The translations under genes and the position numbers were made by a program. A stretch of DNA of 64,000 nucleotides from positions 1 through 64,000 of the forward strand of contig NZ_VSSS01000063.1 of NCBI RefSeq assembly GCF_008123425.1, in the 5' to 3' direction. Positions 43,032 through 52,176 of the stretch are shown here, piece by piece. The notes below the pieces were generated by a model that did no database searches, was not told the DNA's origin, and saw only the letters and a list, made by a program, of their open reading frames with translations. The stretch is from Bradyrhizobium rifense (lineage in GTDB: Bacteria; Pseudomonadota; Alphaproteobacteria; Rhizobiales; Xanthobacteraceae). The number at the start of each line of letters is the position of its first letter. Positions within the stretch are counted from its first letter, which is position 1.

Positions 43032-44336
43032 ATGACAGACTTCTCTCCCCGCGAAATCGTTTCCGAACTCGACCGTTTCATCGTCGGCCAGGCCGATGCC
43101 AAGCGCGCCGTCTCGATCGCGCTGCGCAACCGCTGGCGCCGGCAGCAGCTCGAAGGCTCGCTGCGCGAAGAGGTTCTGCCGAAGAATATTCTGATGATCG
43201 GCCCAACCGGCGTCGGCAAAACGGAAATCGCGCGGCGATTGGCAAAACTCGCGAATGCGCCGTTCCTGAAGGTCGAGGCGACAAAATTCACCGAGGTCGG
43301 CTATGTCGGCCGCGACGTCGAGCAGATCGTGCGCGATCTCGTCGAGGTCGCGATTTCCCAGGTGCGCGAGCGTAAGCGCAAGGACGTGCAGGCGCGCGCC
43401 CAGCTCGCCGCCGAAGAGCGTGTACTTGACGCCCTGGTCGGCGCCAATTCCAGCGCTGCAACCCGCGAATCCTTCCGCAAGAAGCTGCGCGCGGGCGAGC
43501 TCAACGACAAGGAAATCGAGATCGAGACGCAGTCCTCCGGCAGCGGCATGCCGATGTTCGAGATCCCCGGCATGCCGGGCGCGCAGATGGGCGCGATCTC
43601 GATCGGCGACATCTTTGGCAAGATGGGCGGCCGCAGCAAGACGCGGCGGCTGACGGTCGAGAACTCGCACGAGATCCTCGTCAACGAGGAATCCGACAAG
43701 CTGCTGGACACCGACCAACTGACGCTGGAGGCGATCAGCGCGGTCGAGAACAACGGCATCGTGTTCCTGGACGAGATCGACAAGATCTGCGCCCGCGACG
43801 GCCGCGTCGGCGGCGATGTCTCGCGCGAGGGCGTGCAGCGCGACCTGCTGCCGCTGATCGAGGGCACCACCGTCTCGACCAAGCACGGCGCGGTCAAGAC
43901 CGACCACATCCTGTTCATTGCCTCCGGCGCCTTCCACGTCGCAAAGCCGTCCGACCTGCTGCCGGAATTGCAGGGCCGCCTGCCGATCCGCGTCGAATTG
44001 CAGGCCCTGACCCGCGACGACATGCGTCGCATCCTCACCGAGCCCGAGGCCTCGCTGATCAAGCAATATATTGCCTTGATGCAGACCGAGGGCGTCACGC
44101 TCGACATCACCGACGACGCCATCGATGCGCTGGCTGACGTCGCGGTCGCTGTCAATTCCACCGTCGAGAACATCGGCGCGCGCAGGCTCCAGACCGTGAT
44201 GGAGCGGGTGCTGGACGACATCTCCTTCACCGCCCCCGACCGCAACGGCGAGACCGTCCGGGTCGATGCCGATTTCGTGCAGAAGCACGTCGGCGACCTC
44301 GCCAAGAATGCGGATCTGAGCCGGTTTATTTTGTGA
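43032..44336 (+). CDS. hslU: HslU (ClpY) ATPase subunit
   Basis: AAA+ unfoldase of the HslUV protease. The 434-residue protein has TDFSPREIVSELDRFIVGQADAKRAVSIALRNRWRR at the start, Walker A GPTGVGKTEIARRLA, VEATKFTEVGYVGRDVEQIVRDL with the GYVG pore loop, Walker B IVFLDEIDKI and the C-terminal ARRLQTVMERVLDDISF followed by the tail DLSRFIL, which activates HslV. The inserted I-domain spans about 110-235. The length fits. It follows the DUF2585 gene by 52 bases. Confidence 0.97.
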   Translation: MTDFSPREIVSELDRFIVGQADAKRAVSIALRNRWRRQQLEGSLREEVLPKNILMIGPTGVGKTEIARRLAKLANAPFLKVEATKFTEVGYVGRDVEQIVRDLVEVAISQVRERKRKDVQARAQLAAEERVLDALVGANSSAATRESFRKKLRAGELNDKEIEIETQSSGSGMPMFEIPGMPGAQMGAISIGDIFGKMGGRSKTRRLTVENSHEILVNEESDKLLDTDQLTLEAISAVENNGIVFLDEIDKICARDGRVGGDVSREGVQRDLLPLIEGTTVSTKHGAVKTDHILFIASGAFHVAKPSDLLPELQGRLPIRVELQALTRDDMRRILTEPEASLIKQYIALMQTEGVTLDITDDAIDALADVAVAVNSTVENIGARRLQTVMERVLDDISFTAPDRNGETVRVDADFVQKHVGDLAKNADLSRFIL

Positions 44337-44364
44337 TTTCGCGCGGTCGCGCTATTGATGCCGC

Positions 44365-45489
44365 GTGACCGCACGCATCCTGCAAAACCCCTGGCGCCTT
44401 CTGCTCGCGATCAACGCCGCGGTCATCGTCGGCGTGTTCGTCCACAAGATCCAGCTGCCGCCTTACGTCCCCTACGTCCATCTCCTCGTCGACTATCATT
44501 TCGGCTTCATCAAGCGCGCGCTGATCGGGGCGATCGTCGCGCTGTTCACGGCCAAGGTGCCGGTCTGGCTGGTGTTCGCGCTCGGCGGCGCGACATGGCT
44601 GGTGACATCAGCCCTGTATGCAAAACTGTTTCAGAAGACGTTCGGCTTCACCGCGAAGACGCTGCCGCTGTTCGTCTTCATCGCGGGATCGCCGTTCTTC
44701 CTGAAGAATTTCATGCACACGCTCGGCCATTTCGACATCTATGGCTGTGCGCTGGCGATCATCCTGCTGCTGATGCCGGCGGGCTCATTGCTGTTCGTGG
44801 CGACGGCGGCGCTGTTCTCCATCATTCTCGTCCTGATCCACCACATTCACCTGCTGATGTATGTGCCGACGATCATCACCATCGTCGTGACCAGGCACTA
44901 TCTCGCTTACGGCGTCACCCGAGCTAACGTTGCGTTCGGCATTGTCGCCCTCGCCGCCGTCTCCGTGCTGTTCTTCGCAGCCCAATTCCTCGGGACGATG
45001 CCGATTCCGGAAGCGGATTTCGTCGCGTATCTGAAGACCCGGATGGTCGATCCCTCGCGCACCGATCTCCTGCAATTCAGCTACATATGGTACCAGCCGC
45101 TCGCGAAGGAGATTTCCGACACCTGGGGCCGCCTGCCGCACAACAGTCTCGGCATTCCCGTGTTCGCGCTGCTGATCTGGCTGCACAGCCCGCTGTGGCG
45201 CTATTTTATGAACCTGATCGGCAGCCTCGCCAACGAGGCGCACCGTCGCCTCGTGATCGCGGCGCTGATCGGCGTCAGCCTCGCCTATCTCGTGATGTTT
45301 GCGATGGTGTTCGACTATTCGCGCTGGATCTCGAACTGGGCGGTCTGCATGTTCCTGATCCTGCATGCGGTGAAGATGCTGCCGGGCGACAAGGAGCCAG
45401 CGCTGATTCCGGAAGAGGATCGGAAGACCAACATCTTCGGCCTGATCATCACGCTGATCCCGCGCGTCGGGATCGTACGTCCGTTTTAG
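44365..45489 (+). CDS. Polytopic membrane protein of unknown function
   Basis: A 374-residue hydrophobic protein with about eight or nine membrane helices. I do not recognise the family. Visible features are VDYHFGFIKRALIGAIVALF (about 47-66), SPFFLKNFMHTLGHFDIYGCALAI with acidic and His residues just after a helix, a periplasmic-looking loop DFVAYLKTRMVDPSRTDLLQFSYIWYQPLAKEI, and a basic cytoplasmic tail. The layout recalls membrane glycosyltransferases of the GT-C type, but no diagnostic motif is present. The start is GTG at 44365, 28 bases after hslU, so it may be read with hslVU. Confidence 0.75.
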   Translation: MTARILQNPWRLLLAINAAVIVGVFVHKIQLPPYVPYVHLLVDYHFGFIKRALIGAIVALFTAKVPVWLVFALGGATWLVTSALYAKLFQKTFGFTAKTLPLFVFIAGSPFFLKNFMHTLGHFDIYGCALAIILLLMPAGSLLFVATAALFSIILVLIHHIHLLMYVPTIITIVVTRHYLAYGVTRANVAFGIVALAAVSVLFFAAQFLGTMPIPEADFVAYLKTRMVDPSRTDLLQFSYIWYQPLAKEISDTWGRLPHNSLGIPVFALLIWLHSPLWRYFMNLIGSLANEAHRRLVIAALIGVSLAYLVMFAMVFDYSRWISNWAVCMFLILHAVKMLPGDKEPALIPEEDRKTNIFGLIITLIPRVGIVRPF

Positions 45490-45497
45490 GAGGTGCG

Positions 45498-45627
45498 CTC
45501 CCTCTCCCGCTTGCGGGGGAGGGCTGGGGGTGGGGGTGTCTCCGCGGAGGGACTCCCCAAGAGGATAGAGCCCTCACCCGCCGCGCTCTTCGAGCGCGTC
45601 GACCTCTCCCGCAAGCGGGAGAGGTGT
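45498..45627. repeat. Palindromic intergenic repeat (CTCCCTCTCCCGC family)
   Basis: CCTCTCCCGCTTGCGGGGGAGG near the left end and CCTCTCCCGCAAGCGGGAGAGG at the right end each fold as hairpins, with a GGGGTG/CACCC segment between. It fills the gap between the convergent polytopic-protein and smr genes. Confidence 0.65.
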
Positions 45628-45634
45628 AGAGCCG

Positions 45635-46228
45635 CTAAAACTTGGCCCGCCTGATCCGGACATAAAGCGCGCCCTCACCGCCGTGCCCGATACCCGCCTC
45701 CTCAAACCCGACGACGAAGCCGCGAAACTCCGGCAGGCTCAGCCATTCCGGCACCTGCCGACGCAGCACGCCGCTTTCCCCGCCGGTCCTTCCCTTGCCG
45801 GTGATGACCAGCACGAAGGTCAGGCCATCATGATGGGCGCGGTGCAGGAAACCGGTCAGCGCGCGGTGCGCGCGCATCTGGGTCATGCCGTGCAGATCAA
45901 GCCGCGCCTCGATCTCGCTGCGGCCACGCGAGAGTTTTGTGCGCTCGCGCTTGCCGAGCGGGGCGAGCGGCGGCATCGCCGGCTTGGACGGACGCGGGGC
46001 CGGCGCTTGCGTCAATGGCCGCGGCGGCAGCGCGGGCTTGGCGACAACCGCTGCGGTCGAGGGCTCGGCGCGCGGGGCGGCGTGCACCTTCGTCGCGCGA
46101 TGCTTTCGCAGCGGCTTGACCTGCTTTGCGACGAGCTCCCACAGCTCGCGGTCTTCCTCGCTGAGCACACGGCGGCGCGGCGAGGGACGCGAAGGATCCA
46201 GCACGGGCGGACGGGACGATCGCTTCAT
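45635..46228 (-). CDS. Smr domain (small MutS-related) nuclease-like protein
   Basis: A 197-residue protein with a basic and Pro/Ala-rich N-terminal half (about 1-100) and a C-terminal Smr domain (about 105-190) with LDLHGMTQMRAHRAL and the glycine-rich VLVITGKGRTGGESGVLRRQVPEWL loop. Smr domains nick DNA or RNA; E. coli SmrA/SmrB cleave mRNA at stalled ribosomes. The exact role here is unknown. Its ATG overlaps the mltA stop (ATGA), so it is the last gene of timA-mltA-smr. Confidence 0.88.
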   Translation of the reverse strand: MKRSSRPPVLDPSRPSPRRRVLSEEDRELWELVAKQVKPLRKHRATKVHAAPRAEPSTAAVVAKPALPPRPLTQAPAPRPSKPAMPPLAPLGKRERTKLSRGRSEIEARLDLHGMTQMRAHRALTGFLHRAHHDGLTFVLVITGKGRTGGESGVLRRQVPEWLSLPEFRGFVVGFEEAGIGHGGEGALYVRIRRAKF

Positions 46229-47754
46229 TGCTGGTGGGGACGACTCTTGGGGTGCCGGCGCGGTTCGCTGACAGGCTCTATCACGGGACGCGGCGCCGGC
46301 AACGGGATCGGGTTGGCGATGGCAACGGTTTCGCCCTTGCTTGGCGTGACAGCCGCGGCCGGCTTTGCAGAATCCTTGGCAGGCTCAGTCTGCGGAAACA
46401 GCCTTGCGATCTTCTCGGACGGCCGCGGATCCGGCACCGGCAGCCGCGCCGCGCGCACACCGGGATCGAGGCTCTTCGGCACCAGCATCACGAAATGCAT
46501 GGGGTGACGCAGCCGGCCCGAGACGCGGCCGGCGTCAGCGCCCGCGCCAAAATAGAGATCGGCGCGGGCGGGGCCGATAATGGCCGAGCCGGTGTCCTGC
46601 GCGATCATCAGGCGATGGAACGGGGTCTTGGCGCGGTCGGACTCGATCGGCAGCTCGCCTTCGATGAAGAACGGCGTGCCGTAGACATGGAGCGATTTGT
46701 CGACCGCGATCGAACGGCCGGCGGTCAACGGGATGCCCTGGGCACCGACCGCCTCGTCCTTGTCGGACAGATTGACCTCGCGGAAGAAGATGTAGGAGCG
46801 GTTCTGGCGCCGCAGCTCCTTGGCGCCGTCGGGGTTCTGCGCCATCCACTCCCTGATCTTCTGCATCGACATCTCTTCCTTCGGAATGATGCCACGCTCG
46901 ATCAGGATGCGCCCGACGGCGGTGTAGGGATAACCGTTATAGGAATCGTAATTGAGCCGGAGGGTGCCGCCGTCGTCGAACTTGATCCGCGCCGAGCCCT
47001 GGATCTGGGCGAACAGCAAATCGGTCGGGTCCTTCAGCCAGGCGATCTCCAGCCCGCGGCCGGCGATCTTGCCGTCCTCGATCTCGCCGCGGTCGTAATA
47101 GGGCACCAGCTTGCGGCGGCCGATCTTGCGGTAGACCGATCCCTTGTTGGGCAGGCTGACGGAGGCCTGATTGTAGCCGCGCACGAACAGGTTGGAGGGC
47201 CGGCGATAGACCGGGACGTTGTAGACATCGGTCTGCGTGTGTGAACCGTCCAGCACCGGTTCGTAATAGCCGGTGACGAAACCGTCGGGCTCGCCGAGGC
47301 GCGAGATGCGCAGCGGCGCAAAATTATCCTCGAAGAAAGTCTTTGCCTGGGCGTCGTCGGCGAGGTCGAGCGATTTGGCGGCCCGGCAGGGTTCGCTCAA
47401 CGAGCCGCCCAGCGCTTTCTGCTCAGAAGCGCCGGTCTGCGCGTTGATCGAACGGCAGCTGGCGCGAAAGGTCTTGTAGGCCGCGAGATGATCGTCGTCG
47501 CTCCACCCCTTCACGTCGGCCCAGGCCAGCGGCAAATATTGTGCGCCGGGAATCTCGAACGGGAGAGGGAGCTGCGGGTAGGGCAAGGCGCGCGGCGGGA
47601 TCGCGGCGACTTCGGGAAGGTGATGGTAATGGCTGCGGTAGTGGCGCCGCGCAGCCTCGGCACCAAGCGAAAACGAAGCCAGCACGACGATACCTGCGCA
47701 AAGCGCCGTCGCGCTGTTCTTCAGGAAACTCTTAATTCGCGCTTCCGGTGCCAA
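46225..47754 (-). CDS. mltA: Membrane-bound lytic murein transglycosylase A
   Basis: Cleaves peptidoglycan glycan strands with 1,6-anhydro product. About 509 residues, with an N-terminal hydrophobic signal (SATALCAGIVVLASFSLGAEA), the MltA domain with VTGYYEPVLDGSHTQTDVYNVPVYRRP and a 3D domain with AQDTGSAIIGPARADLYFG carrying the catalytic Asp. No lipobox is evident. The start is uncertain because no ATG lies close; I propose the TTG at 47754, which gives a good signal peptide and overlaps timA by 23 bases. A Pro/Lys-rich C-terminal tail (about 465-509) is extra. Confidence 0.88.
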   Translation of the reverse strand: MAPEARIKSFLKNSATALCAGIVVLASFSLGAEAARRHYRSHYHHLPEVAAIPPRALPYPQLPLPFEIPGAQYLPLAWADVKGWSDDDHLAAYKTFRASCRSINAQTGASEQKALGGSLSEPCRAAKSLDLADDAQAKTFFEDNFAPLRISRLGEPDGFVTGYYEPVLDGSHTQTDVYNVPVYRRPSNLFVRGYNQASVSLPNKGSVYRKIGRRKLVPYYDRGEIEDGKIAGRGLEIAWLKDPTDLLFAQIQGSARIKFDDGGTLRLNYDSYNGYPYTAVGRILIERGIIPKEEMSMQKIREWMAQNPDGAKELRRQNRSYIFFREVNLSDKDEAVGAQGIPLTAGRSIAVDKSLHVYGTPFFIEGELPIESDRAKTPFHRLMIAQDTGSAIIGPARADLYFGAGADAGRVSGRLRHPMHFVMLVPKSLDPGVRAARLPVPDPRPSEKIARLFPQTEPAKDSAKPAAAVTPSKGETVAIANPIPLPAPRPVIEPVSEPRRHPKSRPHQQ

Positions 47755-48436
47755 CCAGCTTCCAGTTCGGATCGCGAGAGGTGATGTCGCGGGCGAAAGT
47801 CCAGATGTCGGTGATGTCGGCGACCGTATCGGCCCTGCCGTCGACGATGCTGCCGGCCTTGTCACGGGTGGCCGAGATCATCTGAGAGACGAAGCGGATG
47901 GTCAGCTGTGCCGTGCGGTCGCGCAGCTCGGCGCCCACCAGCTCGGCCTTGTCGATCGAGACGAAACGCGTCTCGGTCTTCTGCTCGTTCTTCTCGCGAT
48001 CCTTGATCGCGGCGTCGAAGCTTTCATAGACCTCGGACGACAGCAGGTCGCGCAGCGCGCGGCGATCGCCATTGGCGAAGGCCAGCACGATCATCTCATA
48101 GGCGCCGCGGGCGCCCGAGATGAAGTGGCGCGGGTCGAAGGTGGAATCCTTGTCGACGATGGCATCGAGGCCCTGGGCGAGCGGAGTGCCCGGCTCGGTC
48201 AGGCCCTTCCAGCGATCGGAGGGCGGGGTCGGCTCGGCCGTCGGCGCCAGCGGCGCCTGGTCGATCACCTTGCCCGGCATAGTCACGACGTTCTTGTCCG
48301 GGGCACCACCCAGCGCGTTGCGAGCCGTGCGGTCGAACGGCGGCCGCTCGTTGCCGGTCCGCTGCCCCAGCACGCTGCGCAGCCGCAGGAAAATAAAGAC
48401 CGCCAGCGCCAGGAAAATGATGGTGTAGATGTCCAC
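47732..48436 (-). CDS. timA: Tim44/TimA family putative adaptor protein
   Basis: A 234-residue protein with one N-terminal membrane helix (DIYTIIFLALAVFIFLRLRSVLGQRTG), a Pro-rich linker (about 30-85) and a C-terminal Tim44-like domain (about 90-230) with FISGARGAYEMIVLAFANGDRRALRDLLSSEVYESF and TVADITDIWTFARDITSRDPNWKLVGT. Bacterial TimA is an inner-membrane protein related to the mitochondrial import factor Tim44. Its role in bacteria is not settled; with secB next door on the opposite strand, protein export is plausible. The start is GTG at 48436. Confidence 0.9.
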   Translation of the reverse strand: MDIYTIIFLALAVFIFLRLRSVLGQRTGNERPPFDRTARNALGGAPDKNVVTMPGKVIDQAPLAPTAEPTPPSDRWKGLTEPGTPLAQGLDAIVDKDSTFDPRHFISGARGAYEMIVLAFANGDRRALRDLLSSEVYESFDAAIKDREKNEQKTETRFVSIDKAELVGAELRDRTAQLTIRFVSQMISATRDKAGSIVDGRADTVADITDIWTFARDITSRDPNWKLVGTGSAN

Positions 48437-48839
48437 GTGGTATTCGCTTTCTGGTCTTCTCGAGAAGGGGCCGTCGCCGGGGAAAATCGATCCGGCCAGT
48501 AGACCGTTCCATACGGGAACGGCAAGTCTACATCACCATTTTGGGTCCGCGCGTCACGTCCGCCGGATGTAGGCACGAAATTTGGCCCGGCCAATGGCGC
48601 CTTTTGGCACAGCGCACAGTGTAGCGCGTTTTATGCTTAAGGGGAAACCCGATCCTGCCCGGAAATCGCGCATCTTCAAGCGTTTAACGTGCGATTTCGG
48701 GTTAGGGGCGGGTCAAACGTCACAGTTGTGGGCGCGGCCCGGATCGACCCTCCGGAGCCGTTCATCCTTGTGGAATGAGGCAGCCCTATGTTAGCCAACC
48801 GCCGCGAAATTCAGCCCAATCGGGTAAGGAGACACTCTG
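48437..48839. other. Divergent timA/secB intergenic region
   Basis: This 403-base gap holds no gene that I can support. It should contain the promoters of both genes. Its main feature is an imperfect inverted repeat: CCCGGAAATCGC (48658-48669) and GCGATTTCGGG (48691-48701) with a 21-base loop. secB is preceded by AAGGAGA at 48826-48832. Confidence 0.4.
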
Positions 48840-49325
48840 ATGACCAACGGTAACGGCACCCCTCCCGAGGCGGCCCAGGCTCCCCAGCTCAACGTGCTGG
48901 CGCAATATACGAAGGACCTCTCGTTCGAAAATCCGAACGCACCGACCTCGCTCCAGCCACAGAGCCAGGCGCCCCAGATCAACATCCAGATCAATGTCAG
49001 CGCCAACAATCTCAGCGATACCGAGTTCGAAGTGACCCTCTCGGTCGAGGGCAAGGCTGAGAACGCGGGCAAGGTGATGTTCTCGTTCGAGCTCGCCTAT
49101 GCCGGCGTGTTCCGCATCGCCAACGTGCCGAAGGAGAACCTGCACCCGCTGGTCATGATCGAGTGCCCGCGCCTGCTGTTCCCGTTCGCCCGCGAGATCA
49201 TCGCGACCGCCGTGCGCGACGGCGGGTTCCCGCCCCTGATGCTGGACCCGGTCGATTTCGTCGGTCTCTATCGCCAGAACATGGAGCGGCAAATGGCCGC
49301 GCAGCCGACGAGCGGCCAAGCCTAA
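48840..49325 (+). CDS. secB: Protein-export chaperone SecB
   Basis: Cytoplasmic tetrameric chaperone that keeps preproteins unfolded and hands them to SecA. The 161-residue protein has LNVLAQYTKDLSFENPNAP near the N-terminus, INIQINVSANNLSDTEFEVTLSVEGKA, and MIECPRLLFPFAREIIATAVRDGGFPPLMLDPVDFVGLY, all diagnostic. The ATG at 48840 follows AAGGAGA. secB lies next to dnaQ (nine bases between convergent stops), the order also known near the Caulobacter origin. Confidence 0.97.
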   Translation: MTNGNGTPPEAAQAPQLNVLAQYTKDLSFENPNAPTSLQPQSQAPQINIQINVSANNLSDTEFEVTLSVEGKAENAGKVMFSFELAYAGVFRIANVPKENLHPLVMIECPRLLFPFAREIIATAVRDGGFPPLMLDPVDFVGLYRQNMERQMAAQPTSGQA

Positions 49326-49334
49326 CTAACGGGC

Positions 49335-50051
49335 CTAACCGGCAGGAGGCACGGCTGGAGCGGGCAAAAACTCGTTCCAGATCGCCTTGTCGCCGAGCGT
49401 TGCGATGAAAGCCCGATGGGCTTCGCGCTCGGCGTCCGACACCCGCGGCGCGAGCGGCACAGACCGTTGCCGCCGCGGCGCATCGCCGGCGGCATTGACG
49501 CGAATGTCCTGGGCGTCCGACGCCAGCAGCAGCTGCGACTGCCGCGCTCCGACCAGATCGACATAGACTTCTGCGAGCAGTTCGGAATCGAGCAGCGCGC
49601 CGTGCTTGGTACGGTGTGAATTGTCGATCGAATAGCGCGAGCAGAGATCGTCGAGCCGGTTCGACACACCGGGATGCTTGCGCCGTGCCAGGAGCAGCGT
49701 ATCGACCAGCCGCTCGCGCGGGATCGCGGGACGCTTGATCCGATCGAGCTCGGCATTGATAAAGCTGATGTCGAACGAGGCGTTGTGGATCACCAGCGGC
49801 GCATCGCCGATGAATTCCAGAAACGCGTCGACGACCTCGGGGAACAGCGGCTTGGTCGACAGAAACTCAGCCGACAGCCCGTGCACCGCAAAGGCTTCCG
49901 CCGGCATGTCCCTCTCGGGATTGATATAGACGTGATACGTCTGTCCCGTCGGCATGCGGTTGAAGATCTCGACGCAGCCGATTTCGACCAGGCGATCGCC
50001 GCGGAGCGGATCGAGGCCGGTGGTTTCGGTATCGAGAACGATTTCACGCAT
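49335..50051 (-). CDS. dnaQ: DNA polymerase III epsilon subunit (proofreading exonuclease)
   Basis: Supplies 3'-5' proofreading to the replicative polymerase. The 238-residue protein has the DEDDh exonuclease motifs: EIVLDTETTGLDPLRGDRLVEIGCVE (Exo I), LVIHNASFDISFINAEL (Exo II) and the Exo III region with HGALLDSELLAEVYVDL. The C-terminal part is short, as in DnaQ of other alphaproteobacteria. It follows coaE by 41 bases on the same strand. Confidence 0.95.
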   Translation of the reverse strand: MREIVLDTETTGLDPLRGDRLVEIGCVEIFNRMPTGQTYHVYINPERDMPAEAFAVHGLSAEFLSTKPLFPEVVDAFLEFIGDAPLVIHNASFDISFINAELDRIKRPAIPRERLVDTLLLARRKHPGVSNRLDDLCSRYSIDNSHRTKHGALLDSELLAEVYVDLVGARQSQLLLASDAQDIRVNAAGDAPRRQRSVPLAPRVSDAEREAHRAFIATLGDKAIWNEFLPAPAVPPAG

Positions 50052-50092
50052 GATTTTGAGGTGCCGTGCAAGTAGCCGTGGAAGTCGGCGAA

Positions 50093-50692
50093 TCAGGCTC
50101 GCCGCTGCGGCATCTTAACGACCTCGGCCAGGATGTGCGTGATTTGCGCGCGCACCGGCTCAAGTCCGTGTGAGGTATCCACGACGAAATCGGCCCGCTT
50201 GCGCTTTTCGGCATCAGGCGTCTGCTTGGCGATGATGGCGTCGAGTTTTGCTTCGTCCATGGTTCCCCGCGCGAGCACACGTTCGCGCTGAACTTCCAGC
50301 GAGGTCGAGACCACGACCACGGCGTCGACCCGCTTCTCGCCGCCGGTCTCGAACAGCAGGGGAATGTCCAGGACCACGACCGGTGCCTTGACGGCTTCGG
50401 CATCGGCAAAGAATTTTTGCCGGGACGCGCCGAGCATGGGGTGAACGATCTGCTCGAGCTGCTTGATCGCGGCGGGATCGTGCACGACGCGCGCCGACAA
50501 CTTGGGCCGGTCGACCTTGCCGTTCGTGGTGGTGCCGGGGAAGGCGGCTTCGATCGCGGGCGCGGCTTCACCTTCATAGAGCTGATGGACGGCCGCATCG
50601 GCGTCGTAGACGGGCACACCGGCCTCCGCGAATAATTTGGCGGTGGTGGATTTGCCCATTCCGATCGAGCCGGTCAGTCCAAGAATCCGCAT
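50093..50692 (-). CDS. coaE: Dephospho-CoA kinase
   Basis: Last step of coenzyme A synthesis. The 199-residue P-loop kinase starts MRILGLTGSIGMGKSTTAKLFAEAGVPVYDADAAVHQLYE, with VVLDIPLLFETGGEKRVDAVVVVSTSLEVQRERVLAR, both family signatures. It lies 14 bases after maf on the same strand. In Caulobacter aroE lies between maf and coaE, but no aroE is present here. Confidence 0.97.
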   Translation of the reverse strand: MRILGLTGSIGMGKSTTAKLFAEAGVPVYDADAAVHQLYEGEAAPAIEAAFPGTTTNGKVDRPKLSARVVHDPAAIKQLEQIVHPMLGASRQKFFADAEAVKAPVVVLDIPLLFETGGEKRVDAVVVVSTSLEVQRERVLARGTMDEAKLDAIIAKQTPDAEKRKRADFVVDTSHGLEPVRAQITHILAEVVKMPQRRA

Positions 50693-50706
50693 CAGCGCCC
50701 TATTAT

Positions 50707-51315
50707 TTACACCGCAATTAGCTGCTCGTTCCGCAGGAACGCGAGCAGCGGCAGCAGCGGCAGGCCGAGAATGGTGAAATGGTCGCCCTCGATGCGCTCG
50801 AACAGATGGATGCCGAGGCCTTCGAGCTGATAGGCGCCGACGCTGGTGGTGACGGCATTGCCGGCGGCATCGAGATAGGCTGAAAGTTCGGCCTCGGACA
50901 TCTGCCGCATCGTCATGCGGGCGACCGACACATCCTCGAAGACAATCTTGCCGTCATGCGCCACGGCGACGGCCGAATTCAGCTCATGGCTATGGCCGGC
51001 GAGATCGCGCAACTGTGCCAGCGCCTGTGTACGGCCGGCGGGCTTGTTGAAGAGACGATCGCCGAGCGCAAGCGTCTGGTCAGCGCCGATCACATGGCTT
51101 CCGGGACGATGGACCGAAACCGCCTTCGCCTTCTCGCGCGCCAGCAGCAGGCCGATCTCGCGCGGGTTTGAAAGTTCGGACGCGGCCTGAATGCCGCGCT
51201 CGTCGATGTCAGCGGTGACTGCTTCGAATTCGAGCCCGGCATTCGCCAACAGCATTTTGCGTGCGCTGCTCTGCGACGCGAGGATCAGAGGAGAGGTGCC
51301 GCGCCAAAAAACCAT
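50707..51315 (-). CDS. maf: Maf family nucleotide pyrophosphatase
   Basis: A 202-residue member of the Maf/YceF/YhdE family, which hydrolyses nucleoside triphosphates including modified pyrimidines. The signature SQSSARKMLLANAGLEFEAV lies at the N-terminus, followed by VIGADQTLALGDRLFNKP and AYQLEGLGIHLFERIEGDHFTILGLPLLPLLAFLR. The exact substrate class (dTTP/UTP or m7GTP) cannot be told. It lies 21 bases downstream of the DUF299 regulator and before coaE. Confidence 0.93.
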   Translation of the reverse strand: MVFWRGTSPLILASQSSARKMLLANAGLEFEAVTADIDERGIQAASELSNPREIGLLLAREKAKAVSVHRPGSHVIGADQTLALGDRLFNKPAGRTQALAQLRDLAGHSHELNSAVAVAHDGKIVFEDVSVARMTMRQMSEAELSAYLDAAGNAVTTSVGAYQLEGLGIHLFERIEGDHFTILGLPLLPLLAFLRNEQLIAV

Positions 51316-51336
51316 TTTCGAAAACTATTCCCAAGA

Positions 51337-52176
51337 CTATTCAGAGGGCCGGTTGCGCTGGCGATCGCTGTAGAGCTTCATGATGGCGGCCGCGGTTTCC
51401 TCGATCGAGCGCCGCGTGACGTCCAGCAGCGGCCAGTCGTGCTTGGCGCTCAGCTTGCGCGCAAACGCAACCTCCTCGGTGACCGACTGCCTGTCGATAT
51501 AGGTTTCGTTGCCGGATTCGGCGCCCATCGAGAGCAGGCGATTCTGACGGATCTGGATCAGGCGTTCCGGTGTCGCGTGCAGGCTCACCACCAGCGGCCG
51601 GGTCAGCGTCTCCAGTTGCGCCGGCACGGGAATGCCCGGCACCAGCGGCACGTTGGCAGTGCGGATGCCGCGATTGGCGAGATAGATCGACGTCGGCGTC
51701 TTCGAGGTGCGGGATACGCCGACTAGGACGACGTCGGCGTCCTCGAGCCCGTCGACGTGCTGGCCATCATCGTGAATCATCGTGTAGTTCAGCGCGTCGA
51801 TGCGCTTGAAATATTCGGCGTTGAGCACGTGCTGCGCGCCGACACGACCCGTCGTCGCAGCTCCGAGATAGGCTTCGAACATCTGCATGACCGGGCCGAT
51901 GATCGAGAGGCTCGGAACGTTGATGTTTTTGCATTTGTCCTCGAGCCGCGAGACCAGATCCTTCTCCAGCAGCGTGAACAGCACGATGCCCGGCGCTTCC
52001 TCGATCTCGTCGAGCACGCGATCGAGCTGCTTCTGGCTCCGCACCAGCGGATAGACATGCTCGACCGGCGTGACGTTCGCGTACTGCGCGGCGACGGCGC
52101 GCGCGACCGTAATCAGGGTCTCACCGGTGGAGTCGGAGACGAGGTGCAGATGGAAATAATTGTTCGAGGTCGGCAC
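51337..52176 (-). CDS. ppsR: Pyruvate, phosphate/water dikinase regulatory protein (DUF299)
   Basis: A bifunctional Ser/Thr kinase and pyrophosphorylase of the DUF299 family that switches pyruvate phosphate dikinase or PEP synthase. The 279-residue protein has NNYFHLHLVSDSTGETL at the start and VLVGVSRTSKTPTSIYLANRGIRTANVPLVPG with the P-loop-like nucleotide site. Which dikinase it controls cannot be told from here. The start is GTG at 52176; no ATG precedes the first conserved residues. This gene flanks the origin in Caulobacter, which matches its place beside the candidate oriC. Confidence 0.93.
   Translation of the reverse strand: MPTSNNYFHLHLVSDSTGETLITVARAVAAQYANVTPVEHVYPLVRSQKQLDRVLDEIEEAPGIVLFTLLEKDLVSRLEDKCKNINVPSLSIIGPVMQMFEAYLGAATTGRVGAQHVLNAEYFKRIDALNYTMIHDDGQHVDGLEDADVVLVGVSRTSKTPTSIYLANRGIRTANVPLVPGIPVPAQLETLTRPLVVSLHATPERLIQIRQNRLLSMGAESGNETYIDRQSVTEEVAFARKLSAKHDWPLLDVTRRSIEETAAAIMKLYSDRQRNRPSE

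Noticed and set aside
48582..48794. Short open frame in the timA/secB gap
   Set aside because: Codon use and composition look random, no ribosome site precedes it, and no similarity is evident.
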